Shown one piece after another: positions 8,487 to 17,775 of a DNA stretch of 64,000 nt (the stretch's first letter is position 1; each line of letters begins with the position of its first letter). Under the pieces are notes generated by a model, which saw only the letters and a list, made by a program, of their open reading frames with translations, was not told the origin of the DNA and ran no database searches. The translations under genes were made by a program, and so were the position numbers. The DNA lies in assembly GCA_913058265.1 (NCBI GenBank), contig CAJXPQ010000008.1, positions 124,001 through 188,000 of the forward strand, given 5' to 3'. The stretch is from an uncultured Oligoflexia bacterium (GTDB lineage Bacteria; Bdellovibrionota; Bacteriovoracia; Bacteriovoracales; Bacteriovoracaceae).

Positions 8487-9020
8487 TTAATGCTTTGTTC
8501 CACTATCTGGAAGGGGAGCATCTACATCTTTTATAGGATATTGGTTGATATTTAGAAAGATTTGCTCGTGAATCATCTCATATATATCAGCAGATCCTTT
8601 CTGAAAGTAGTAAAGTTCATACATATCTTCAGTATCATATATTTCCATAACATCTCGAAATTCTTCTGTTTTTTCAAGGTGTCCGGCTAAGAATCCAGCC
8701 TTTATTTCAACTTCTACCGACTCATCAGTCGCTTCAAGAGTTCGTACACATTGAGCTAAGTAGTTTGCTTTGACTGTTCCCTTAACCAGGAGGTAGTCCC
8801 CATATTCTTGCTTGAACTTTTTTGTGATTTCTAAGTCAGAAATTATATCTGTCTTTTCGAGTTTTTGTTCTTCAGTAAGATCATCAACTTTTTCATTTAG
8901 CTCAACAAGTAAACCTTTTAGCCAGTCCTGACTCTCGTCTAGCTCATAGAATTTTGTTGTATCCGCTGGAAATTTATTGATATTAATTTGACCAACCAAT
9001 TGGTTTTCTGCTTTATCCAT
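8487..9020 (-). CDS. DUF177 (YceD-family) protein
   Basis: A 177-residue acidic protein lying immediately upstream of rpmF, the conserved position of the YceD/DUF177 family, which has been linked to 23S rRNA accumulation. The central part, with the block QCVRTLEATDESVEVEIKAGFL, fits the family pattern of a conserved Cys-x-R followed by beta strands with acidic residues. The assignment relies on context plus this weak motif. The second conserved cysteine of the usual CxRC pair is absent (CVRT). Confidence 0.7.
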   Translation of the reverse strand: MDKAENQLVGQININKFPADTTKFYELDESQDWLKGLLVELNEKVDDLTEEQKLEKTDIISDLEITKKFKQEYGDYLLVKGTVKANYLAQCVRTLEATDESVEVEIKAGFLAGHLEKTEEFRDVMEIYDTEDMYELYYFQKGSADIYEMIHEQIFLNINQYPIKDVDAPLPDSGTKH

Positions 9021-9085
9021 TGTTCTTACCTCAATAATATTTTTGTGATATATAACGCAAAGTGTATTAAGTGAAAAGGAAAAAT

Positions 9086-9565
9086 GTGAACTACTTTATC
9101 TGTGGATTCTCTGGTGCGGGAAAAAGTACCATTTTAAAAGAAATAGCATCTCATTCTGAAGTTAAGTTGAACTGTATTGACTTGGACGACTATATCTTTC
9201 TAAATCATGGGCACGGTTACGAGAAACTTGGAGATTTTATTGAGGCAGTGGGCCTTGATCACTTTAGAGCACTAGAATTCTCGACTCTTATGAGTTTGAA
9301 CATCAATGACAATCAACTCGTGTCTCTAGGTGGAGGGGCCCTCAACGAGCAAACTATAGGTATTCTTTCAGGTTGGAGCGGATTTTGGTTGAATACTGAC
9401 TTTGATACTTGTTGGGAGAGAATCTCTCAGGATGAATCCAGGCCATTAGCTAGGCTGGGTAAAGAGGGGATGCGTGAGCTTTATAATCAGAGGCTAATCA
9501 TGTTCAAAGGGTATCCTAAGCTAGTTTCAATCTTGCAACTTACTGAAATCTCAAAAGACAGCTAA
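9086..9565 (+). CDS. aroK: Shikimate kinase
   Basis: A P-loop kinase (CGFSGAGKST, residues ~5-14) that phosphorylates shikimate in chorismate synthesis. Family features are the DLDDYI segment for Mg2+ and shikimate binding, the GGGAL glycine-rich loop (LVSLGGGALN) and the lid-region RPLARLGKEG. The start is taken at GTG 9086, which has AGGA five bases upstream; a GTG at 9071 has none. With 159 residues it is slightly short (usually 170-175). A degenerate N-terminus relative to E. coli AroK leaves some room for another small-molecule kinase. Confidence 0.8.
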   Translation: MNYFICGFSGAGKSTILKEIASHSEVKLNCIDLDDYIFLNHGHGYEKLGDFIEAVGLDHFRALEFSTLMSLNINDNQLVSLGGGALNEQTIGILSGWSGFWLNTDFDTCWERISQDESRPLARLGKEGMRELYNQRLIMFKGYPKLVSILQLTEISKDS

Positions 9566-9653
9566 GTAATTCTGCTGTGACTTGTCAGATAATATTCTTA
9601 AATGACATAATATTGATGGACTAAACTGTCCAAAGGTATTCTAAGGAGAGAAT

Positions 9654-11075
9654 ATGAGAAAGACTCAGACAACTAAAGACTTCCAGGTAGCAATTTTGAT
9701 GGACGACGTTGTGGAAGCAAAAGCCGTATCCGATAGTTTGCGTGAGATTGGAATTTTTGCTCACTACTATCAAGAGCTTGATGATCTTTGGGTTTCTTTA
9801 AATACTTATACTCCTGACCTTTGTATTGTTGATGTCACAAAAATGTCTCAGGGTACTCTTCTTTTTAAAAACCATGCAAAAGTAAAAAGCCATTCTTTAA
9901 AATTTTGCTTCTATTATAAAGATGAAACAAAGTTTTTGATGAACTCTTGTTTTGGTTTGAATCATTATGGATTCGTTAGAGCGGAGCTTGATCTTCTTGA
10001 TCAGTTGAAGTGTATTCTTCGTCGCAGAAATGAAGAGCTTAGACTTATCGAGCAAAACGAAACCATGGAAGGACGAATTGAACGACTTAAGTTGAGAGGT
10101 CAAAGACTTACTGACTCTCAAGAATTAAATGATACTCAAATTAAGCATAACAATGAAGCGCTGGGGTTAACCCAACGCTTTGGAAGGGTAAACTCCATAG
10201 AAGATTTTGAGCAAAGGCTCATTACGGTATTTAGTCAGTGGGTACCTTGTCTTGACTTTGGTGTTTATAAGTTAAACTCAACTCATCAAAAGCTTGTCTC
10301 TCCTAAAAAAAGAATTTCAACATATAGAACTCTACCAGACTTATGGCTAACTTCTCCATGTGAGAATGGCATTGAAGACTATGCTGCTGAAATGGCTTTT
10401 GATGTTTGCTACGGTCTTATTGATGGAAAATTAGTTGCACTTAGAATTGAAGGTATAAATGATGGCCCGGATATGCTTTTGATCGCACACTTTGATGAGG
10501 AACAAACAAAGCATATCGATTGGTCTATTATTGAAAATAAATTAAGTTCCGAGTACAGAAGGGCCTATGCAAATCATTTAAGAAAAGATGAGAGAGCTGG
10601 ACACAAAGATAGCATCTTCTCAACTTTACAAGCGATGGACGATGTCTCTTTTCATAAAGCAGATTCAAATTATAGATACGCCATGGTTGATTTCTCACAC
10701 TTAGTTAATATGATTAAGCAAAGAAGTGGAAATCGTTTTTACTGGCAAGCATTCGCAAATGAGTTTGAAAATGAACTTCTAAGCTTCTTAAGTGGAGAGA
10801 CTCGTATTTCAACTTATGGAGCGGAGTACTTTGTGGTCGCAATTGATAAAACTTATATCGAAGCTGACTATCATAAGTTAAAAGCTTTTGTAGAAGACTT
10901 TCAATTCTGGAGATACTTTGAAGATTCAACTTTAGTCGTGGCAAGTGATCTGGCCCCGACAGTTAAATTCTTAGCACCTTCTTCAGTTAATTTGATCAGA
11001 CAGGCCCACGATGAAACATCTGACTTTATGCAAATGCCTCAAAATCCAATAAGAGAAAGACAAATAGAAGTATAG
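9654..11075 (+). CDS. Pseudo-receiver protein with coiled coil and unknown C-terminal output domain
   Basis: A 473-residue cytoplasmic protein. Residues ~10-125 resemble a response-regulator receiver (acidic pair D17-D18, strand ending LCIVDV with D60), but the conserved lysine near the end of the fold is not visible, so phosphorylation is doubtful. Residues ~125-175 form a charged coiled coil (RRRNEELRLIEQNETMEGRIERL). Residues ~185-300 look like a sensor-type alpha/beta domain, and the last 170 residues are of unknown type. The gene is 3 bases upstream of alr and probably co-transcribed. No function is proposed beyond signal transduction. Confidence 0.6.
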   Translation: MRKTQTTKDFQVAILMDDVVEAKAVSDSLREIGIFAHYYQELDDLWVSLNTYTPDLCIVDVTKMSQGTLLFKNHAKVKSHSLKFCFYYKDETKFLMNSCFGLNHYGFVRAELDLLDQLKCILRRRNEELRLIEQNETMEGRIERLKLRGQRLTDSQELNDTQIKHNNEALGLTQRFGRVNSIEDFEQRLITVFSQWVPCLDFGVYKLNSTHQKLVSPKKRISTYRTLPDLWLTSPCENGIEDYAAEMAFDVCYGLIDGKLVALRIEGINDGPDMLLIAHFDEEQTKHIDWSIIENKLSSEYRRAYANHLRKDERAGHKDSIFSTLQAMDDVSFHKADSNYRYAMVDFSHLVNMIKQRSGNRFYWQAFANEFENELLSFLSGETRISTYGAEYFVVAIDKTYIEADYHKLKAFVEDFQFWRYFEDSTLVVASDLAPTVKFLAPSSVNLIRQAHDETSDFMQMPQNPIRERQIEV

Positions 11076-11078
11076 AAT

Positions 11079-12197
11079 ATGAGATATAATTCAGAGCTAG
11101 TTGTTAACTTAGGTCTGCTAGCTCATAATTACCAATTATTAAAAAAACTCACTAAAAACAACGAAACAATTTTTATGGTTAAGGCCGATGCTTATGGGCA
11201 TGGTATTAAGGAAATTGTTTATTATGCATTCAATGAGCTTAAGATAAGTCGCTTTGGTGTTGCCTCTCTTGGCGAGGCGATGAATATTCGAGAATCGCTT
11301 CCGACATTAAATTGTGAAATATGGGTTTTTTCAGATACAGAATTAGATAGTGAAAAGTATAAAGAATATTACCTCGACTATAATATTATCCCTGTTATTC
11401 ATGATCTTAGTGACCTCCAAAATATTTTGGATGATAAGGATTATGCTCGAATGCCAATTGTCATAAAAATTGATACGGGGATGTACCGTTTAGGTATAAG
11501 TGAGTCGGATATTGAAAAGATGATTTCTCTTATTAAGGAGAGTGGTCGAAGTTCTATTCATCATCTTTGCACTCACTTCTCCGGCTCATATATAAAATTA
11601 AAGAACGGCGACAAGACCTCTAGGCAATACGAAAAATTTCTCAAAATAAAGGAAGTGCTTCATGACTCTGGAATTTCAATAGAGGAAAGCTCTTGTGCTA
11701 ATTCTGGTGCAATTGAACAAGGTTTCTCTTTAGATGAATCTCATGTGAGACCAGGACTTATGTTGTATGGACCGAGCTCGACGATTTCTAGTTTTAGTCA
11801 GTGGCAAGGAAAGACAATTTCTAGCTTTAAGACAAAAATTATGAAAGTGATAGAAGTAAAGAAAGGTATGCCTATTGGTTATGGTGGACATGTTTGTGGA
11901 AAGGACGGATATGTTGCCTACGTTCCAGTTGGTTACGGTGACGGAATCTTGACCTATTACTCTGGACTTAAGCATAAATATTTGGGAGAAGATTATCAGA
12001 TATTGGGGAGAATAAATATGGATCTTACCGCGATATTCTTTGAAAATAGACCTCCTGAATTAAAGCGAGGGAGTGAATTCTTCTTCTGGGATTCAACAAA
12101 TAACAATATAGCGGAGCTTTCCGCTCAACTTAAGACCATACCTTATCAACTTTTTACTGGCATCACTTCTAGAGTTCCTAGACGATATATAAATTAG
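11079..12197 (+). CDS. alr: Alanine racemase
   Basis: This PLP enzyme makes D-alanine for peptidoglycan. The PLP lysine is K35 in FMVKADAYGHG, and the C-terminal block YVAYVPVGYGDGIL contains the catalytic tyrosine region typical of the family. DTGMYRLG is the conserved helix near residue 130. Length 372 is normal. The gene lies 3 bases after the pseudo-receiver gene and 16 bases before the lipid-transport permease. Confidence 0.95.
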   Translation: MRYNSELVVNLGLLAHNYQLLKKLTKNNETIFMVKADAYGHGIKEIVYYAFNELKISRFGVASLGEAMNIRESLPTLNCEIWVFSDTELDSEKYKEYYLDYNIIPVIHDLSDLQNILDDKDYARMPIVIKIDTGMYRLGISESDIEKMISLIKESGRSSIHHLCTHFSGSYIKLKNGDKTSRQYEKFLKIKEVLHDSGISIEESSCANSGAIEQGFSLDESHVRPGLMLYGPSSTISSFSQWQGKTISSFKTKIMKVIEVKKGMPIGYGGHVCGKDGYVAYVPVGYGDGILTYYSGLKHKYLGEDYQILGRINMDLTAIFFENRPPELKRGSEFFFWDSTNNNIAELSAQLKTIPYQLFTGITSRVPRRYIN

Positions 12198-12213
12198 CTG
12201 ATTAAATGACTGT

Positions 12214-13005
12214 ATGATTAATCCTGTCTCAAAGCTGATCTCATCAATTGGTGCAACAGTTCTACATTTTACACCGGCACTTGGGCGGATTTCCATCTAT
12301 ATGTATCATTCATTTTTATGGTTTATAAGGCCTCCTTTTCGCCGCAAACTATTTGTAGATGAAATGGTTTTTATGGGGAATAAAAGTCTTTTTATCGTAT
12401 CTCTAACAGCATCATTTTCTGGAATGGTTTTTGCCTTCCAAATCTATGCAGGATTTACCGCCTTTAGTGTTGACTCTTTTGTAGGACCTATCGTTGCAAT
12501 CGCCGTTTGTAAGGAGCTTGCTCCTGTTTTTTGTGGACTTGTAGTTGCTGGAAGATGTGGGGCCGCAATGGCTGCACAAATTGGGACTATGAAAGTCACG
12601 GAGCAGGTAGACGCACTAGAAGTTATGGGTGTTAACTCAATACAATACCTCGCTGTTCCGAAAATATTTGCTACAGTTGTGACGATGCCAATGCTAGCGG
12701 CTATCTATATGGTTATTGCGAATGCAGGTTCATATATAGTTGGGACAAAAGTTCTTGGAATTGATGAAGTGATGTACTTTGCAAAACTGAGCGATTTTAT
12801 GAATTTCAATATGGTTTTGGAAGGACTTATTAAGGCCGCAGTCTTTGGATACTTAATTGCTATTGTTGGTACTTATCAAGGTTTCGCTGTTAAGGGTGGA
12901 GCAGAAGGTGTTGGTAAAGGCACAAATATGGCGGTTGTTTGGGGAATGATATTAGTACTAGTTGTTGACTTCTTTTTAACAGCACTATTATCAAAGTTAT
13001 TATGA
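12214..13005 (+). CDS. mlaE: Mla-type ABC lipid transporter permease
   Basis: A 263-residue inner-membrane protein of the MlaE/DUF140 family. Typical blocks are visible: the FVGPIVAIAVCKELAPVFCG helix, then AGRCGAAMAAQIGTMKVTEQ, then VDALEVMGVNSIQYL and a C-terminal region GGAEGVGKGTNMAVVWG. These form the permease that moves phospholipids or related lipids between inner and outer membrane with the MCE protein. Its stop overlaps the start of the ATPase gene by 4 bases (ATGA). Confidence 0.93.
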   Translation: MINPVSKLISSIGATVLHFTPALGRISIYMYHSFLWFIRPPFRRKLFVDEMVFMGNKSLFIVSLTASFSGMVFAFQIYAGFTAFSVDSFVGPIVAIAVCKELAPVFCGLVVAGRCGAAMAAQIGTMKVTEQVDALEVMGVNSIQYLAVPKIFATVVTMPMLAAIYMVIANAGSYIVGTKVLGIDEVMYFAKLSDFMNFNMVLEGLIKAAVFGYLIAIVGTYQGFAVKGGAEGVGKGTNMAVVWGMILVLVVDFFLTALLSKLL

Positions 13006-13766
13006 TGGAAAATATGAATCAAGAATATACAATTGAGTTTAATGACGTCACAAAATCATTTGGAGAACATACTGTTCTAGATCATCTAGACTTTAAAATT
13101 CATGAAGGTAAAATTACCACTTTGTTGGGATTTTCAGGTGCTGGTAAATCAACTATTCTTAAACATATCCTTGGTATATATCATCCAACTGAGGGGCATA
13201 TAAAAGTACTTGGAAAAGAACTTATAAATATGACTGATCGAGAAATTCGAGAATTTAGAACCAGTTTTGGAATGAGTTTTCAGTATTCCGCCCTCTTTGA
13301 TTCAATGACGAACTTTGGAAATGTGGCTTTCCCGCTAAAAGAATTTACTAAACTATCAGATAAAGAAATTAACGAAAAAGTACTCGATCTGATGGAGCAG
13401 GTAGGTTTAGAGGAACATGCTCACCAAAAACTTCCCTCTGAAATCTCCGGCGGTATGAGAAAAAGAGTTGGACTTGCAAGAGCACTCGCACTTGAGCCTA
13501 AGATTATGCTTTATGATGAGCCCACAACTGGCCTTGATCCAATTACCACACATATGGTTGATAACCTAATTAAGACGACACACAAAAGGAATGCTCATAT
13601 TCCTATGACTACAGTTATCATTTCCCATGATATTAACGCCACACTTCGAATTTCTGATTATGTTGCATTTCTAGAGAAGGGACGTGTTGTTGAACACTCT
13701 TCCGTTGAAGACTTTAAAAAATCAAAGAACCCAGTCATTCAAAAGTTTTTAGAGCTATCCTTGTAG
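13002..13766 (+). CDS. mlaF: Mla-type ABC lipid transporter ATPase
   Basis: A 254-residue ABC ATPase. Walker A is GFSGAGKST at residues 43-51, the Q-loop region follows, the signature is ISGGMRKRVGLARAL and Walker B is KIMLYDEPTTGLDP. The signature and the block SFQYSALFDSMTNFGNVAFP are characteristic of the MlaF subfamily. It pairs with the overlapping permease gene and the MCE gene about 100 bases downstream. The gap 13767-13873 holds no gene. Confidence 0.94.
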   Translation: MMENMNQEYTIEFNDVTKSFGEHTVLDHLDFKIHEGKITTLLGFSGAGKSTILKHILGIYHPTEGHIKVLGKELINMTDREIREFRTSFGMSFQYSALFDSMTNFGNVAFPLKEFTKLSDKEINEKVLDLMEQVGLEEHAHQKLPSEISGGMRKRVGLARALALEPKIMLYDEPTTGLDPITTHMVDNLIKTTHKRNAHIPMTTVIISHDINATLRISDYVAFLEKGRVVEHSSVEDFKKSKNPVIQKFLELSL

Positions 13767-13873
13767 TGGAGTATTCTGGTCAGAGACATAAATAAATCAT
13801 AGTTATTTCTAGCAATATTGTCTTCTATTGGTACAATATTACTATGTTTTCTGTGTAAAATTGAGGTTATCTT

Positions 13874-15268
13874 TTGAACGAGTTAAAAGTTGGTTTATTA
13901 ACATTATTAGCAATAGCCTCCATGGTTGTTGTGACTTTAAAGATCACATCTAATAAGGCCACATTCGGTGAGTTTATTGAGTACAGAACCATCATTAACG
14001 ATGCAACTGGAATCTATGAAAATTCATCGATCAAAGTTGCTGGAATTGTAGCCGGTAAAATTAAAACAATAGAGCTAAGTGGATCTAAAGCATTAATCAA
14101 ATTTGATGTTTTAAAAACTATAAAGATGACTGACTTCTCAAGACTCAGAATTAAAAGTGTTGGTTTCCTTGGTGATAAATATATTGATATTTACTTAGGG
14201 AATCCGGACTCACCTAGGCTTAAAGAGTTTGCCATGATTAAAGCTGATACGGGAGCTGGCTTTGAACAGCTAGGTAAAGATGCTTCTGAAATCTTAAAAG
14301 ACGTTAAAGTTATCGCCAAAGTCATTAAAGACTCACTCTATACAGAAGACAAAGAAAATGCAATTAAACTTATAGTCGATCAAATTAATGAATTTAGTCA
14401 TAATGCTAATGATATCTCTAATTCTCTTAAGCGTGTTTTAAGCGGGAACGAAGGGAAGATTAACGATATTGTAGAAAACTTGAAGAAAGTAAGTGAGCAG
14501 ATAGCTTATGAAACAGATCGGTATCAAGACGGTTCATTCATGAATGATCTCGATCAAGTAGAGCCAATTCTTGAAAAGGTAGATCTTGCTATGGCCGATC
14601 TACAACAAATTATGGCGGATGTTAAGGCAGGTAAGGGAACAGTCGGTAAGCTACTTCGTGATGAGGAAGTTATTGATCAAGTGACTGAAACATTATCAGG
14701 AGTAAATAGAATTGTTGGACGCGTGAATAGTTTTAAAACGGACATTGCTATATATAATGGAATAAATGATAAGCAAGGATCGAAGACAGAGGTTGAATTA
14801 GATCTTATGCCAAGTCCAGAAAGATTTTTTCGTTTTGGTGTAATTGTTGGTGATGGAACGGCGATGCAAAGAATCACAACCACAAGTCGTACTGTTGATG
14901 ACGGAACAGCTGTTGTTACAAGAGAAGAAGAAACCGATGAGTCAGCATATAGATTTAACTTACAAGTAGGAAGAAGAATCAACCGTATTGCTTTAAGAGC
15001 CGGACTTATCGAGTCCACAGGTGGACTTGGGGTTGATTATATTATTCCTGAATATGGATTTAGAGGAAGTGTTGAGGCTTATGATAACCGTGACGATATC
15101 GGCATGAATTTAAGGTTAACTACAGAGCTACGGGTTTGGAATCTCTTATATGCTAAGGCCATGGCCGAAGACTTAGGACGATCAGATGAGTTTCGTATAT
15201 ATACTATTAGTGCAGGGCTAAAATTCAGTGATGAAGATTTAGCTTCATTAATAGGATTGGCACTATAG
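13874..15268 (+). CDS. mlaD: MCE-domain lipid transport protein with C-terminal beta-rich domain
   Basis: The start is TTG 13874 with GAGG eight bases upstream; no ATG gives a complete signal anchor. An N-terminal membrane helix (residues ~4-24) is followed by one MCE domain (~35-115, with GIYENSSIKVAGIVAGKI and VGFLGDKYIDIYLG). A long helical region with repeated charged segments spans ~120-290. The last 165 residues are beta-rich with alternating pattern and read like an outer-membrane-interacting domain (FRFGVIVGDG, RFNLQVGRRINRIALRAGL). At 464 residues it is far longer than E. coli MlaD (183) and may bridge the periplasm. Confidence 0.88.
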   Translation: MNELKVGLLTLLAIASMVVVTLKITSNKATFGEFIEYRTIINDATGIYENSSIKVAGIVAGKIKTIELSGSKALIKFDVLKTIKMTDFSRLRIKSVGFLGDKYIDIYLGNPDSPRLKEFAMIKADTGAGFEQLGKDASEILKDVKVIAKVIKDSLYTEDKENAIKLIVDQINEFSHNANDISNSLKRVLSGNEGKINDIVENLKKVSEQIAYETDRYQDGSFMNDLDQVEPILEKVDLAMADLQQIMADVKAGKGTVGKLLRDEEVIDQVTETLSGVNRIVGRVNSFKTDIAIYNGINDKQGSKTEVELDLMPSPERFFRFGVIVGDGTAMQRITTTSRTVDDGTAVVTREEETDESAYRFNLQVGRRINRIALRAGLIESTGGLGVDYIIPEYGFRGSVEAYDNRDDIGMNLRLTTELRVWNLLYAKAMAEDLGRSDEFRIYTISAGLKFSDEDLASLIGLAL

Positions 15269-15270
15269 CG

Positions 15271-17222
15271 ATGGAAAAGAATTGGTTAATTCGTACGAAA
15301 AATAACCATATCCTAGGGCCTGTATCTAAGGCAAAAGTTCAAGAACTTATACTTAAAGGTTCAATCAAAGGCGATGATGAAGTTTGCTCTGGCAACGGTT
15401 ATTGGCTTTATGTGAGAGAACAAGACCTAGTCAAAAAATATATAACAGATAGTAATCCCCAAGACTTTAATCCTGTCACCGAGGCAGAGACACTGGGTGC
15501 GATATCACCTATAGAGAGTGACTTAGAATATCCAGATATAGAGAGTATTACAGGGCGAAAAGAGAGCGTCATCGCTCATAGCGCACCCGAAGTTAAAACA
15601 CCTTCAACTCCAACTCCTAAAGAGGTTGCTGAGGAATTAAACCTTCAACCTGAGGAGACTTTTGGTACGCCACTTGACGACGACTTTGAAGAAAGCCCAG
15701 AAGTTTTGCCTGAAGAGGATGATCTTGAGTATCCTGATGAGCCCTCGGTAAACTCAGCTGAAAACGTTGTGCCAATTAAAGCCTCTACACCTGCAAGAAA
15801 AAAGAAGGGAAGTGTACCCAAGCTTAAAAAACGAAAAAAGACACCAGTTCCTGTGCCAGAGGTTAAAAGAGATTCGAAGATCTCTGTTAAGCTAATCTAC
15901 CTTATGGTTGTTCTTTTTTTTATTATGGCCGTGATCGCCGTACTTAAAAGAGAGCAAATAATGAATGAAATTAATAAAAGAGTTTCAATTAGTTTCATCA
16001 ACTCTGCGATTGCCCAAGATACTCTAAGCGAGAATAAAAAAAAAAGTGGATTAACTTCGAGCTTCTTGAAGTTGAAGGCTTTGAGCTCAAGTACAGTCTA
16101 ACTCCTTATTCATTTACATTAATAAGTGAATTAAATAACTTTAAGTGTTCTACAATCATTACTGCGAAAAGCTTATTCCTTGGTTTATATCTAAATGATC
16201 CAAAGGATAGTGAAGAATTTTTCAATTGCTATAATTCTCAAAATCAAAGTATTAAAAGTCAGCTAATCTATAAAGGCAAAACTCTTAATATTAAAGTTAG
16301 TAATAAGCTAAAGCAGGACCTTGAAAGTATTCAGGAACAAGACAAATCCAAAGAATTACTTATATTATTAAATAAAATATTTAGTCAAAAATACAAGCTA
16401 GAAGAAGCATATCAAACTTCTAAAAAGCTAGATTCTTATAATAATATTTTGGCCAAGCTTGCTAATGTTTATTTGTATCGAATCCTCGGCAATACATCAA
16501 AGTCGGAAAGCTTAATCAAGGAGATTCTAGGTAAAGAGATTTTCTTTCACTCAGTTAATTCCGATATTTTCCTTATGAGTGAAGAACAACAAATGGAGCA
16601 AACATTTTTAGTTCTAAATAAAATTAAAGATGAAATGGATACACCTTATTTTAATATTTTACTTTTTTACTTTTATAGCCAAACTAAGGGCGAGTTTCAG
16701 GTCCAAATGAACTCTAAGTTTCAAATTAATAGTAGTCTAAACTATGCTCGTAATAACTATAATTCTCAGACTTACGGTTTTAGATATCCATTTGTTTGGG
16801 GACCAACTATTTATAATGATGGATCTCACGTTGAGCTTAAAATCTTCTTAGACAAAACAAGCGTTTGGAATTCTCCAAACTTGTCTGGGGACTCTATGCT
16901 CTTTTTAAGAAAAAAGAATGGAATCAACAAAAAACTTAGAACTAAAATTATAAAAAAAATTAACAGCATTCATCAAACGAAGAATTTTTATGATCGGATG
17001 ATATACTTTAGACTCATTGATGATGAAGACTTTTATCAATATATTTCAGCAAATATGAAAATAAAATTAGGGTTAGTAAGTAATGATAAGCGTAAATTTT
17101 TAAAAGAGAGAATTAAACAGAATAAAAATATAACATTGAGTGCATTACAGTTGATGCTTCTTGGTGATTACAATATAGAAACGATACTAAAGGCTTTGTC
17201 CCATGAGAAAGCAAGACTATAG
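15271..17222 (+). pseudogene. GYF-like membrane protein, reading frame shifted at a ten-A run
   Basis: Two reading frames join into one protein of about 650 residues if a -1 shift occurs at the ten adenines 16036-16045. The first part (15271-16101 as read without shift, 276 residues) has a GYF_2-like domain (NWLIRTKNNHILGPVSKAKV, then GYWLYVREQDL), a long acidic and proline-rich linker and one membrane helix near residue 215 (LIYLMVVLFFIMAVIAVL). From 16044 the next frame is open without any stop to 17222 (about 392 residues, beginning WINFELLEVEGFEL) and has no good start codon or ribosome binding site at its beginning. It may be translated through slippage, be a real frameshift mutation, or reflect a sequence error in the A run. 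Function unknown. Confidence 0.7.
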
Positions 17223-17775
17223 TCAGCCTGATTTCTATCACTTCTCTGAAGATGTTATTAAATTTAGCGATTTCTTAGTTCAAAAATATAGTCATCGTTC
17301 GGACATGACTGTCGTCGATCTATTTGCAGGTAGTGGTGTTCTTGGCATAGAATTTTTTAATAAAACTGATCTTTGTGGAAAGCTAATTGCAATTGAAAAG
17401 CAAATTGAATTTACAAAACATCTTAAAGAAAATTTAAAAAGACTTAAATCTGGTATTAAATCAGAGGTTATCCTTAGTGATATTGAAAGAATTTCCTTAC
17501 CGGAGAATGCAGATCTCTTCGTATTTAATCCCCCTTTTTATGAAATTGGTGAAGGACGAACTCCAAACGATTTACATAAGAAAGCATGTCACTTTATGGA
17601 ACAAATAACTTGGGACAGATTTGTTCTTCAGCTACATGAAATAGTAGGAGAAACTAGAGAGTGTTTTTTTATTATGAGAGCGAATTCAAAACTCATCAAA
17701 AATTCAAATTCAAGAGAATATATAGAAGAAGTGAGTCGCTTGAATGAAAAGGTTTCGGTTTTTAAGATTCAATAA
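17203..17775 (+). CDS. TrmN6-like adenine-N6 methyltransferase
   Basis: A 190-residue class I SAM-dependent methyltransferase. Motif I is VVDLFAGSGVLGIEF near residue 38, and the catalytic motif IV NPPFYE near residue 110 marks methylation of an exocyclic amino group of adenine. NPPFYE followed by a short acidic/basic segment is like TrmN6, which methylates A37 of tRNA1Val, rather than a DNA methylase. It overlaps the end of the preceding frame by 20 bases and the convergent dciA-like gene by 14 bases. The substrate is inferred, not shown. Confidence 0.7.
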   Translation: MRKQDYSQPDFYHFSEDVIKFSDFLVQKYSHRSDMTVVDLFAGSGVLGIEFFNKTDLCGKLIAIEKQIEFTKHLKENLKRLKSGIKSEVILSDIERISLPENADLFVFNPPFYEIGEGRTPNDLHKKACHFMEQITWDRFVLQLHEIVGETRECFFIMRANSKLIKNSNSREYIEEVSRLNEKVSVFKIQ

